Made by a program: the position numbers and the translations under genes
Notes under the pieces: generated by a model
The model's database searches: none
What the model saw: only the letters and a program-made list of their open reading frames with translations
What the model was told of the DNA's origin: nothing
In this document: positions 26,624 to 34,998 of the stretch, piece by piece
Layout of the letters: each line of letters begins with the position of its first letter
Position numbering within the stretch: position 1 is the stretch's first letter
NCBI GenBank assembly: GCA_900317125.1
Contig: ONFR01000006.1
Coordinates: 50,067-114,066, forward strand
DNA: 64,000 nt
From: an uncultured Bacteroidales bacterium
GTDB lineage: Bacteria; Bacteroidota; Bacteroidia; Bacteroidales; P3
Direction: 5' to 3'

Positions 26624-26702
26624 GTTGATATGTTTTGTGTTATATAATGCGAACCGTATAAACTTATCAACATATCAACATCTAACACTTTAACACAAAT
26701 AT
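26624..26702. repeat. Inverted repeat plus CAACAT/TAACAC units before the macroglobulin gene
   Basis: GTTGATATGTT at 26624-26634 is inverted as AACATATCAAC at 26669-26679. The right side continues as TATCAACATCTAACACTTTAACAC-like units up to the start codon. Confidence 0.6.
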
Positions 26703-26710
26703 CTAACACC

Positions 26711-29700
26711 ATGAAACCAATTGTCTCCTTACTGATTGTCGCTGTGCTGGCACTCCAGCCGGTGTTTGCCCAGCAGGGCAATAACGGCAAGCCCGATGCC
26801 TGGGCCCGCATTGAGAAACAGCTATCCAACCAGCGCTACACCGACGCCTACACCTTGGCCGACAGTCTGCGCACCGTTGCGATGGGCCGTGCCCTTGCCG
26901 GTCAGAGAGGTTTTGCGACCAGTCGCCAGCTGCTCACCTCCACATGGTATATGGAGCGGGCAGCCATCAACTACCAGGAGGATGTGGCGGACAGCAGTCT
27001 GGCGCGCTTCCGTGCTATTCTGCCTTACCTCACCACTGTGGACAGCTGTCTGTGCTACATTTTCCTCGGCAACATCGACTCGGCGCTGGTTGACACGCTT
27101 GCCTTGCGCGAAGTGCCGAACATGCAGATTGCCGACTTCTGTTCAGCACCGAAGAATGTGAGCTTCAACACCACACCGACGATGTACGACCTTGTGATGC
27201 ATCTGGCCATGGAATATGTGCCGCAGAAAAGAAGAATAGAGTTGCAGAGGCAGTTGACTGCGTGGTACAGCACATCCTGTCCCACGAAAGGGAGTGTGAA
27301 CCTGATAATGTATAACGAGATTCGACTGATCAATTTCCTCGTTGCCCAGCCAAACAAGTCGTTGGCTTACCGCAAACGGTTGGTGCAGGATTGCCTGAAC
27401 CGCTGCCGCTGGACGGGCAACGAGCAAATGGCCGAGTTGTACGATCGGATGGCTGGTTTTTGTGAACAGGACGGCGACTACCTGACGGCACTGGCTTATT
27501 GCGACAGCGCCATTGCCCGCTGGCCAAAGAGCCAGGGCGGCGTGGCCTGTTCCAACCGGAAAAGAACCATACAGTCGACGAATATCGATATGACAATCAG
27601 TGAGGTGTCGCCTGCCAACCGCGACATACTGATGAGAGTGGAAACACGCAATGTGGATAATCTCTACTACCGTGTGATTAAGTTTCCCGAATGGTACAAG
27701 AACTATTTCAAGAGCGATTCAGAGAAAAGAGCCCGGCTGTTGAAAGAGAGGGTGTTTAAAACGTGGAGCCAGTCGTTCTCCTTGCCGAAAGATTATAAGT
27801 TCTACAAACATTACGGCTATATTCCAGGCCTTGCCCCGGGACGTTACATGGTTATGGCATCGCCCACCAAGGATTTCACAAGCGAGGGCTTTTGCGCGAA
27901 AGGCTTCACCGTGTCGGCAGCGGTATTCGTGATTATGTCGTCGCCCGAAGACAGTGTGTACGGCTATGTGGTTGACTATGCGACAGGGGGACCGGTGGCA
28001 GGGCAGAAGGTGCAGCTGCAGCGCAGCAAGAACTACTACGACGCGAAGTACAGCACGGTGGCCACCGCCACAACCGATGCGCAGGGCTTTTTCGCCTTTG
28101 GCGCGGAAGGGGTCAAAGATAGGTACGAATTCGATTGGCGTTTGGTGACAAAGTATAAGGGGTTGGAAGTGGTGAGTAACTGCTCGATTGGTCCCAACGA
28201 ACGCGACACTGTCCGCGATGCTACCGAGATGTTTTTGGACAGGCCTGTTTACAGGCCGGGCGACACGGTGCAGTTTATGCTGGTGAAAGGCCGTGTGGAG
28301 TATAACCGCAGGGGATATGCCGTCGGCAGCGACCGACTGCAGCTGCTGCTGTTCGATGTCAACTACAAGGCGATTGACACGCTTTACGGCACCACCGATG
28401 CGTATGGCAGCCTCAGCGGGCGTTTCGTCATCCCCGCCCATGCGCTGCCGGGACGGTTCGTCATTCGCGCTTACCAAGCTGATTTCGACAACCAAAACGG
28501 GCGGGTTTGTATGAAATCTTTCCCCGTCGAAGCCTACAAGCAGCCCAAGTTCACCGTCACCCTGAAAGGGGTGGACCGCAAAGATGCCGAGGGCCACTCG
28601 GTGGCTCCCTCGCTGGGCGACAGCTTGGTTGTGGAGGGGTTGGCAGCTTCGTACACGCAGGTGCCTGTTAGTGGGGCAAAGGTGGTTTATTCCGTCACGC
28701 GGTCGATGATGCGGCCGTGGTGGCGCAGATGGTTTGGGAACAGCCTGTACAGCGAGGTGGTTACCATGGTGTCCGATTCGTTGGTCACCGATGCCGAAGG
28801 GCAGTTCCGTATTGCCTTCGTTGCCGAGCCCGACAGCAACATAGAGCTCTCCACTAACCCTTGTTTCACGTATGAGGTGAGGGTGGACGTGACCGATATC
28901 AATGGCGAGACACACAGCCAGAGTCTCACGCTCAATGCGGGATATGATAACAGCTACATCTCTATCACGCTGCCAGAACAGCTGCAGGAGCTGGCCAGTG
29001 TGGAATACAAGTATTGCGACATCAACGGCACCCCGATGAAGGGGTATGTCGTCCTCAGCGTCGAGCGGCTGCGGCAGCCCGAACGCCCTTTGCTTTCGCA
29101 CTCGCAGCTGCTTGCTGGCGTACGTCATACAATCAGCCGCGAGGAGTTCGGCAAGCGTTTCCCGCTGACGGCATATACCCGTGAGGAAGAGAATATGTGG
29201 AACTGGCCAGTGGAGAAACGGGTGTTTGATACCCGCGTGAAGTGCGAGGGGTTGACGCTCAACAAGGTGCCGATGCCTATGTTGGAACCGGGTGTATACC
29301 GCCTGCTGATGGCGACGGACGAGCATGGCAAGAGGACAGTGGCCGACACGTTGGTAGTAGTATATACCCCGAAAGGGAGCACCAAGGTGTATACGATGGA
29401 TTTGCTGTGGTCGGACATCAGCACCCAGGAGGCCCAGGTGGGCGATACCGTGGTGCTGCGTTTCGGCACACGCCACAGGGACGTGCATGCAGCTTACGAG
29501 CTGGTGTGTGGCGACAAGACGGTGCAACGCCGCCTGCTGCGTGTGGACAATGGGATTGCGACGTTGCGCATACTTGTAAGCGAGGCCCTGCTGGGTGGTT
29601 TCGATGTGAACCTGTGTGCCGTGAAGGAAGGCCGCTTTGAGCGGGAGCACTACCGTGTGGAGGTGCCTTTCGAACACAAGAAATTGGATGTGCAGATACT

Positions 29701-32700
29701 GACCTTCCGCGACAAACTCACACCCGGCGAGAAGGAACGCTGGACCATCAAAATTGAAAAAACGAAAGGTGAAAATTATCCTGATGCGTCAGCCAATCTG
29801 CAATCCTCTATCCTCAATCCTCAATACGCGCTGCTGCTGGGCATGTACGACGCGGCTTTGGACAACTATGGCTTCGGTGGCAACTCGTTTGCGTGGTTCC
29901 CCTGGCGCAACACCGAGTCCAATACGGCTGTGGGATTGTCTTATTACCTCGATTGGCGTTATCGCGAGGGGCACGACCTGCTTATCCCTCATGGCAAATA
30001 CATCTATTATCAAGGCAAAAGCCCAAGCGGATGGGATTTTACCGCCCTCAACCATCGGGGCTGGCGTTGGAGAAACAGCATGTCGATGCCCGGCACACAA
30101 GTGGAGAGCATCGTGGCCTCGGTGGGAGGCGTGGGCTACGCTACTGCCCGTGGTGAGAGCGGAATGGTGAAAAGGAATGGCGCTGTGAGCAAGCGCGCTG
30201 CGGTCAAGAATGCCGCAGTGTTGGAACCAGAGGTGACGACGGACTTGGAAGTTGTGGAGGATGATGTCGAGATGGAAGAGGCTGCGGTGATGTATGCCGT
30301 TGAGCCTTCGGCAAAAACAAGAAGTGTCACGGAGGAGAAGCCCTACGTGCGCACCAATCTCAGCACCCTGGCCTTCTTCGAGCCTACCCTTAGAACCGAC
30401 AGGGACGGCACAGTGAGCTACAGCTTCATCGTCCCCGACCTGCTGACGCAGTGGAACGTGAAGGGATTGGCGTGGACGCAGGAGTTGGCCACCGGCTCGC
30501 TGGAACGGCAACTCATCACCCGAAAGGAACTCATGATACAGCCCAATATGCCCCGCTTCCTGCGCGAGGGCGACACAGCCACCCTGTTGGCCAAGGTGAT
30601 GAATCTGACAGACAGCGACCTCACCGTGAAGGTGGAATTCTCTTTTGAAATTGAGAATGGAGAATTGAGAATTGAGAATTATCCGGGTGCGGCAGCCAAT
30701 TCTCAAATCTCAATTCTCAAATCTCAATCAGTAACAGTTCCCGCTCGTGGTACGGTGCAGGTGCAGTTTACGGTCACCGTCCCTATGGGCGGCACGGTGG
30801 CCACGTATAAGTATGTCGCCACGGCAGCAAAGCATAGCGACGGCGAGCAAGGTCCGTTGCCGCTGCTGACCAACCGTCAGGCGGTGACGCAGTCGGTTTC
30901 GATGTATATGAACGGCAAAGGGACGAAGCAGTACACAATGACGCTCCCCACTTCGGCGACTGCACAGCCGGTGAGCTTCACGGTGGAGTATACGGCCAAT
31001 CCCATTTGGTTGGCCATCCAGTCGCTGCCCTTTATGAAGGAGTGCAGCAATCCGTCGAATATCTACCTCTTCAACAGCTATTATGTGAACACGATAGGCA
31101 AGACTATTGCCGAACAGTTCTCGCAGCTGAAACACTGTGCCGACAAAGCTATGCTTGGAGATAATAAGACAGCCACTGAGGCCAACAGCCCCCTGTTGCG
31201 CAACGAGGACATCAAGCAGACTCTGCTTGACGAGACCCCATGGCTGCGGTCGGGGTTGAGCGAGGTGGAACAGCTGAAGAACATTGCCCGTTTCTACGAT
31301 AGCGAGACGTTGGAGCAGCAGTGCAAAGAGGCTTTCGGCAAGTTGCAGAAGGAGCAGCGGCACGACGGCGGCTGGCCTTGGATGCCCGGCGGCAGACATA
31401 GCAGCACTTATGTCACGCAGCATATCCTCAAAGGCTATGGGATGATGGCTCGGCAGATGTCGCGTGGCATCACCTCGATGGAGACCCGCGCCCTGGCATA
31501 CGTCGACAAGGAGGCTTACAAGGACTATCTCGATTGGCAGAAGTATCTGGCAAAACACCCCGACAGCAAGTGCAAGCCTATCATGCTTGACTACCTCTAT
31601 ACGCGGAGCTATTATGCAGGCCGTTCCTTTGCCGGAGGCGCTAAACAGGCCTTCGACTACTTCTACGGCAACGCCAAGCAGCGTTACGGCGACTACACTT
31701 CGCTTTACGACCAGGCATTGCTGGCCCTCGTGTTCCAGCGCAACGGCGACACCAAGCTGGCACGCGAGATGGTGGAGCGCATACGGCAGAAGGCTCTCTA
31801 CAGCGACGAGATGGGTATGTACTGGCGCGACAACAAGGCGGGATGGTTCTATTACCAACGCCCTGTTGAGACGCAAGCCCTGCTTATTGAGACTTTCCGC
31901 GAGGTGATGCCGCAGGACACCCATTCCGTCGGACAGATGCAGCAATGGCTGCTCAAACAGAAACAGACTACCCGCTGGAGTTCGGACATCGCCACCCTGA
32001 GAGCCATCCAGGCGCTTTTGCCTGTTGGAACAAAAAGCGTTTCTCCCGCCCTTGTGCCTGACGACAATATTATAGTCCGGGGTAAGGCTTTGGTGGATAC
32101 GCTGCAGGTGGATGTGACTGGTGGCACGGCAGGCTATTTGCGGCATACCTACCGCGCGGATAGTTTGGCTTCGCTTACTGCGGGGAGAAATGTCTCCACA
32201 ACCATTGTGCGGGATGTCAATGGTATATCCTGGGGGGCTCTTTATTACCAATATACCGAGCAGATGGACAAGATTCCCGCCTCCGAGACGGGTATCACCC
32301 TATCGCGGACGCTCTACAAGGTGGAGGCCGACGGGTCTTTGACGGAGTTGAAGAAGGGCAGGGGAGTGGCTGTAGGCGACCGTCTGCGGGTGCGGCTGAA
32401 TGTGCAATGCGACCGAAATATGGAGTATGTGGAGCTGAAAGAGTTCCGTGCCGCCTGTCTGGAGCCAGTCAGCACCGCCTCCGGCTGGGCGTGGACAAGC
32501 GGTCTGAGCTACTACGTGGCCATCAACAACAGCCACAACGCCGTCTATATCGACCGCTTGGAGAAAGGCAAGTACATTATCGATGCCGACTACTACGTCA
32601 CCAACCCTGGCTCCTTCACGCTGGCGCCCTCGGTGCTGCAATGCCTCTACGCCCCCGAGTTCCGCGCCACCAGCCCCGGCCAAAGAATAGAAGTGAAATA

Positions 32701-32701
32701 G
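26711..32701 (+). CDS. Alpha-2-macroglobulin-like protein (thioester motif lost)
   Basis: A 1996-residue exported protein with a signal peptide ending QPVFAQ. An N-terminal helical region of about 280 residues is followed by MG domains, including the MG2 signature LDRPVYRPGDTVQF near residue 510. An A2M domain follows (TLAFFEPTLRTDRDGTVSYSFIVPDLLTQWNVKG, about 1215-1245) and then the helical thioester-type domain (1430-1720, with GGWPWMPGG). Bacterial relatives trap proteases by a Cys-Gln thioester. Here the aligned segment, SLPFMKECSNPSNIYLFNSYY, has S-N-I-Y at 1449-1452 in place of the usual CxEQ, so covalent trapping is unlikely. Two in-frame repeat-derived inserts occur at about 1014-1039 and 1312-1338. 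A protease-inhibitory or structural envelope role is possible. Confidence 0.88.
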   Translation: MKPIVSLLIVAVLALQPVFAQQGNNGKPDAWARIEKQLSNQRYTDAYTLADSLRTVAMGRALAGQRGFATSRQLLTSTWYMERAAINYQEDVADSSLARFRAILPYLTTVDSCLCYIFLGNIDSALVDTLALREVPNMQIADFCSAPKNVSFNTTPTMYDLVMHLAMEYVPQKRRIELQRQLTAWYSTSCPTKGSVNLIMYNEIRLINFLVAQPNKSLAYRKRLVQDCLNRCRWTGNEQMAELYDRMAGFCEQDGDYLTALAYCDSAIARWPKSQGGVACSNRKRTIQSTNIDMTISEVSPANRDILMRVETRNVDNLYYRVIKFPEWYKNYFKSDSEKRARLLKERVFKTWSQSFSLPKDYKFYKHYGYIPGLAPGRYMVMASPTKDFTSEGFCAKGFTVSAAVFVIMSSPEDSVYGYVVDYATGGPVAGQKVQLQRSKNYYDAKYSTVATATTDAQGFFAFGAEGVKDRYEFDWRLVTKYKGLEVVSNCSIGPNERDTVRDATEMFLDRPVYRPGDTVQFMLVKGRVEYNRRGYAVGSDRLQLLLFDVNYKAIDTLYGTTDAYGSLSGRFVIPAHALPGRFVIRAYQADFDNQNGRVCMKSFPVEAYKQPKFTVTLKGVDRKDAEGHSVAPSLGDSLVVEGLAASYTQVPVSGAKVVYSVTRSMMRPWWRRWFGNSLYSEVVTMVSDSLVTDAEGQFRIAFVAEPDSNIELSTNPCFTYEVRVDVTDINGETHSQSLTLNAGYDNSYISITLPEQLQELASVEYKYCDINGTPMKGYVVLSVERLRQPERPLLSHSQLLAGVRHTISREEFGKRFPLTAYTREEENMWNWPVEKRVFDTRVKCEGLTLNKVPMPMLEPGVYRLLMATDEHGKRTVADTLVVVYTPKGSTKVYTMDLLWSDISTQEAQVGDTVVLRFGTRHRDVHAAYELVCGDKTVQRRLLRVDNGIATLRILVSEALLGGFDVNLCAVKEGRFEREHYRVEVPFEHKKLDVQILTFRDKLTPGEKERWTIKIEKTKGENYPDASANLQSSILNPQYALLLGMYDAALDNYGFGGNSFAWFPWRNTESNTAVGLSYYLDWRYREGHDLLIPHGKYIYYQGKSPSGWDFTALNHRGWRWRNSMSMPGTQVESIVASVGGVGYATARGESGMVKRNGAVSKRAAVKNAAVLEPEVTTDLEVVEDDVEMEEAAVMYAVEPSAKTRSVTEEKPYVRTNLSTLAFFEPTLRTDRDGTVSYSFIVPDLLTQWNVKGLAWTQELATGSLERQLITRKELMIQPNMPRFLREGDTATLLAKVMNLTDSDLTVKVEFSFEIENGELRIENYPGAAANSQISILKSQSVTVPARGTVQVQFTVTVPMGGTVATYKYVATAAKHSDGEQGPLPLLTNRQAVTQSVSMYMNGKGTKQYTMTLPTSATAQPVSFTVEYTANPIWLAIQSLPFMKECSNPSNIYLFNSYYVNTIGKTIAEQFSQLKHCADKAMLGDNKTATEANSPLLRNEDIKQTLLDETPWLRSGLSEVEQLKNIARFYDSETLEQQCKEAFGKLQKEQRHDGGWPWMPGGRHSSTYVTQHILKGYGMMARQMSRGITSMETRALAYVDKEAYKDYLDWQKYLAKHPDSKCKPIMLDYLYTRSYYAGRSFAGGAKQAFDYFYGNAKQRYGDYTSLYDQALLALVFQRNGDTKLAREMVERIRQKALYSDEMGMYWRDNKAGWFYYQRPVETQALLIETFREVMPQDTHSVGQMQQWLLKQKQTTRWSSDIATLRAIQALLPVGTKSVSPALVPDDNIIVRGKALVDTLQVDVTGGTAGYLRHTYRADSLASLTAGRNVSTTIVRDVNGISWGALYYQYTEQMDKIPASETGITLSRTLYKVEADGSLTELKKGRGVAVGDRLRVRLNVQCDRNMEYVELKEFRAACLEPVSTASGWAWTSGLSYYVAINNSHNAVYIDRLEKGKYIIDADYYVTNPGSFTLAPSVLQCLYAPEFRATSPGQRIEVK
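29751..29823 (+). repeat. In-frame short-unit inverted repeat inside the macroglobulin gene, copy 1
   Basis: GAAAATT-type heptads (AAAATTGAAAAAACGAAAGG) lead to a centre ATCCTGATGCGTCAGCC and then to the inverted CTCAAT-type heptads (TATCCTCAATCCTCAAT). It is translated as IEKTKGENYPDASANLQSSI and the residues after it. The centre is nearly identical to copy 2. Confidence 0.75.
30645..30731 (+). repeat. In-frame short-unit inverted repeat inside the macroglobulin gene, copy 2
   Basis: Left arm: repeated ATTGAGA units. Centre: ATTATCCGGGTGCGGCAGCC. Right arm: repeated ATTCTCA units. It is translated as EIENGELRIENYPGAAAN followed by SQISILKSQS. The same units occur in intergenic arrays at 50.8, 60.8 and 61.1 kb. 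Confidence 0.8.
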
Positions 32702-32704
32702 AAA

Positions 32705-32811
32705 TGATAGAGGGGATAGATAAGATAGATGCGATAGAAAAGATAGATATGATAGAAAAGATAGAATGTAGCCTATCAAATCTATCCCTTCTATCAAATC
32801 TATCCCCTCTA
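32705..32811. repeat. GATAG-unit tandem/inverted repeat array, left of the four-helix gene
   Basis: Tandem GATAGA(T/A)AA units are followed by the same units inverted (CTATCAAAT). AGAGGGGATAGAT at 32709-32721 is perfectly inverted at 32798-32810. It starts 3 bp after the macroglobulin stop codon. Confidence 0.8.
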
Positions 32812-32825
32812 AAAAATAAAATACT

Positions 32826-33500
32826 ATGCAACAAGAAATAAACCACCACTACCTCCGCAAGCAAGCACATTACGAGAACCTCTGGTTCTACCAGAAAACG
32901 GTGACGCTCTACGTTATGACAGTGGTGTTCTGTAGGAGGTTCCTCCCAGCCCACGGCGACCGCACGGTTGACCAGATGGTGCAAGCAGCCCGTAGTGGTA
33001 AGCAGAACATAGTAGAGGGTTCAGCCGACGGAGTTACCTCCACCGAGATGGAGGCCAAGCTGCTGAATGTGGCTCGTGCCAGCATCAAAGAACTAAAAGA
33101 GGACTACCTCGACTATCTCCGTAGCCACAAGCTCAAGCTATGGAACGAGACACATCCCCGCTTTACCCCCATGCAACACTTCTGCCAAAAGCACAACAAA
33201 GTAGAGGACTATGAGCCCTTCTTCGACCGCTGGACCGACGAGGAGATGGCAAACGCGGCAGTGACCCTCTGTTGCATGGTAGACACCATGATGCAGACCT
33301 ATCAGAAGAAGAAAGAAAAGGAGTTCGTCACCGAAGGCGGCATCAAAGAAAGGATGACAGCAGCAAGACTCGGCTTCCGCTCCGACCGAAAAGAAGAACT
33401 GGAAGCCGCCTACCGCGAAATAAACTCCCTCCGCACCCGCCTCCAACAGTTAGAACAAGAAAACACCTACCTTCGCCAACAACTCGATAAGAGAAAATAG
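32826..33500 (+). CDS. Four-helix bundle (S23-like) protein with suffix domain
   Basis: A 224-residue protein. Residues about 15-110 show the S23/four-helix-bundle pattern (YENLWFYQKTVTLY, then DQMVQAARSGKQNIVEGSADG), known from rRNA-intervening-sequence proteins. A charged second half ends in a predicted coiled coil (YREINSLRTRLQQLEQENTYLRQQLDKRK). This matches the Bacteroidota four-helix-bundle suffix type. The function is unknown. Relatives occur as accessory proteins of diversity-generating retroelements, but no reverse transcriptase or template repeat is in this window. The gene is bracketed on both sides by GATAG/CTATC repeat arrays, and its stop codon lies at the edge of the right array. 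Confidence 0.8.
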   Translation: MQQEINHHYLRKQAHYENLWFYQKTVTLYVMTVVFCRRFLPAHGDRTVDQMVQAARSGKQNIVEGSADGVTSTEMEAKLLNVARASIKELKEDYLDYLRSHKLKLWNETHPRFTPMQHFCQKHNKVEDYEPFFDRWTDEEMANAAVTLCCMVDTMMQTYQKKKEKEFVTEGGIKERMTAARLGFRSDRKEELEAAYREINSLRTRLQQLEQENTYLRQQLDKRK

Positions 33501-33587
33501 AAGCGATAGAAAGTGTAGAAGTAATAGCCCTTTCTATCAAAAAAATTCTATCATATCCTATCTTCCTCTATCCCCTCTATCATACCT
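33497..33587. repeat. GATAG-unit tandem/inverted repeat array, right of the four-helix gene
   Basis: TAGAAGCGATAGAAAG units are followed by inverted CTATC units (TTCTATC, CTATCTTCCTCTATCCCCTC). The unit matches the array on the left of the gene. Confidence 0.75.
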
Positions 33588-33625
33588 TTTTTATCTTTTT
33601 TTCTTTCCATTTCGAAAAAAAAGTG

Positions 33626-33633
33626 TATCTTTG
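33626..33633 (+). promoter_or_regulatory. kdd: -7 box for 3,5-diaminohexanoate dehydrogenase
   Basis: TATCTTTG lies 65 bp before the ATG at 33699. Upstream CTTTCC is only a partial match to the -33 TTTG. Confidence 0.55.
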
Positions 33634-33698
33634 TACGTTTTAAAGGTTATCCCTTTTAAAGTAAAATTATTAATTATTAACAACATAAACCTATTATT

Positions 33699-34772
33699 AT
33701 GCAACCAAAAGGCAACAAGTACGGCACTCACCGTGTCATCGAACCCAAGGGCGTTCTTCCCCAGCCCGCAAACAAACTGGACAACAACATGGACGTTCTC
33801 TACGACAATGAGATTCTCATCGACGTGCAGACCCTCAACATCGACTCCGCTTCGTTCACCGACATCCACAACTACGCCAAGCAGCAGGCCGGCGAAGGTG
33901 CAAGCCAGGAGAAAATCATGGAAGAGGTGAAGAAAGAGATGTTCCTCAATGTCGAGTTGCAGGGCAAGCATCGCAATCGCCGCACCGGTTCCGGCGGTAT
34001 GCTCCTCGGCAAAGTCGAGAAAATCGGCGACGCCCTCAAAGGCAAGATTGACCTGAAGGAAGGCGACCGTATTGCCACCCTCGTCAGCCTCTCACTCACT
34101 CCCCTCCGCATCGACGAGATTAAGGAAATCCGTCCCGACGTCGACCAGGTCGACATCAAGGGCAAGGCCATCCTCTTCGAGAGCGGCATCTATGCTAAGA
34201 TTCCCAGCGACATGCCCGAAAAGCTGGCTCTCTCCGCACTCGACGTGGCCGGTGCTCCCGCACAGACCGCAAAGCTCTGCCAGTATGGCCAGACCGTCGT
34301 TATCCTCGGCGCCGGTGGTAAGAGCGGTATGCTCTGCTGCTACGAGGCCAAGAAGCGCGTAGGTGTCACCGGTAAGGTTATCGGCATCGCCAACAGCCCC
34401 AAGAGCACCCAGCGTATCAAGGACCTCGGCTTCTGCGACATTGTCGAGTCCGCTGCCGGCATGACCCCCGTCCAGGTGTACGAACTCATCGAGAAGCTCA
34501 CCAACGGCAAGATGGCCGACGTCACCATCAACTGCGTCAACGTTCCCGACCAGGAGATGACCGCTGTGCTCTGCACCAAGGACGACGGTATCGTCTACTT
34601 CTTCAGCATGGCCACCAGCTTCACCAAAGCCAGCCTCGGTGCCGAAGGTATCGGCAGCGATGTCAACATGATTATGGGTAACGGCTACACCAAAGGCCAC
34701 GCCGAATTCACCCTTCAGGAACTCCGCGAGAGCCCCAAGCTCCGCAAGATCTTCGAAGAGTTGTATGCCTAA
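33699..34772 (+). CDS. kdd: L-erythro-3,5-diaminohexanoate dehydrogenase
   Basis: It catalyses NAD-dependent oxidative deamination of 3,5-diaminohexanoate to 5-amino-3-oxohexanoate in lysine fermentation. The 357 residues have the family pattern: KYGTHRVIEPKGVLPQ at the N-terminus, the LQGKHRNRRTGSGGMLLG region, and a Rossmann segment VVILGAGGKSGMLCCYEAKKR. DVTINCVNVPDQEM and the closing GNGYTKGHAEFTL complete it. Lysine 2,3-aminomutase, the first enzyme of the pathway, is encoded 2.9 kb downstream; the other enzymes (kamDE, kce, kal) are not in the window. It has its own promoter and terminator. Confidence 0.93.
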   Translation: MQPKGNKYGTHRVIEPKGVLPQPANKLDNNMDVLYDNEILIDVQTLNIDSASFTDIHNYAKQQAGEGASQEKIMEEVKKEMFLNVELQGKHRNRRTGSGGMLLGKVEKIGDALKGKIDLKEGDRIATLVSLSLTPLRIDEIKEIRPDVDQVDIKGKAILFESGIYAKIPSDMPEKLALSALDVAGAPAQTAKLCQYGQTVVILGAGGKSGMLCCYEAKKRVGVTGKVIGIANSPKSTQRIKDLGFCDIVESAAGMTPVQVYELIEKLTNGKMADVTINCVNVPDQEMTAVLCTKDDGIVYFFSMATSFTKASLGAEGIGSDVNMIMGNGYTKGHAEFTLQELRESPKLRKIFEELYA

Positions 34773-34776
34773 TAAT

Positions 34777-34810
34777 GTCCGACCAGTCCGACTAGTCTGA
34801 CTAGTCCGAC
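34777..34810 (+). repeat. AGTCCGACT 9-bp repeat run
   Basis: Imperfect tandem GTCCGACCA/GTCCGACTA/GTCTGACTA units start 4 bp after the kdd stop codon. CTAGTC/GACTAG pairs allow hairpins. Confidence 0.65.
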
Positions 34811-34822
34811 AAACACACCAAC

Positions 34823-34857
34823 CTGCGGGCAGGGGAGACCCTCCCGCAGTTTTTTTT
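34823..34857 (+). terminator. kdd: Intrinsic terminator after kdd
   Basis: CTGCGGG and CCCGCAG form a 7-bp stem, extendable by CAGGG/CCCTC-like pairs, followed by eight consecutive T residues. Confidence 0.88.
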
Positions 34858-34998
34858 CACTCTCGAGTATCGATCTCAGCCACTTACCATCGTCCTCCCC
34901 GTCCTTTCAAAACTTTTTTTTCGACAGGATGATAGATTTTCGCCTCTCGCGCGTTGTATAGGTGTTAAAACGAAATATCGACTAAATTCACATTTGTC

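Larger units (their letters stand above)
26305..26710. other. Intergenic region with terminator and tandem/inverted short repeats
   Basis: It contains GTTAATGCGCTAATTCGTTAATCG-type heptads right after the operon, a terminator at 26459-26491, and an inverted pair upstream of the macroglobulin gene. No gene is supported. Confidence 0.6.

Noticed and set aside
27719..29677. 652-codon minus-strand frame inside the macroglobulin gene (and 30728-32251)
   Set aside because: The plus-strand frame encodes recognisable macroglobulin domains over the same bases; the antisense product is His/Gln-rich low-similarity sequence.
32826..33500. Diversity-generating retroelement accessory protein
   Set aside because: The fold family fits, but there is no reverse transcriptase, template repeat or variable repeat nearby.
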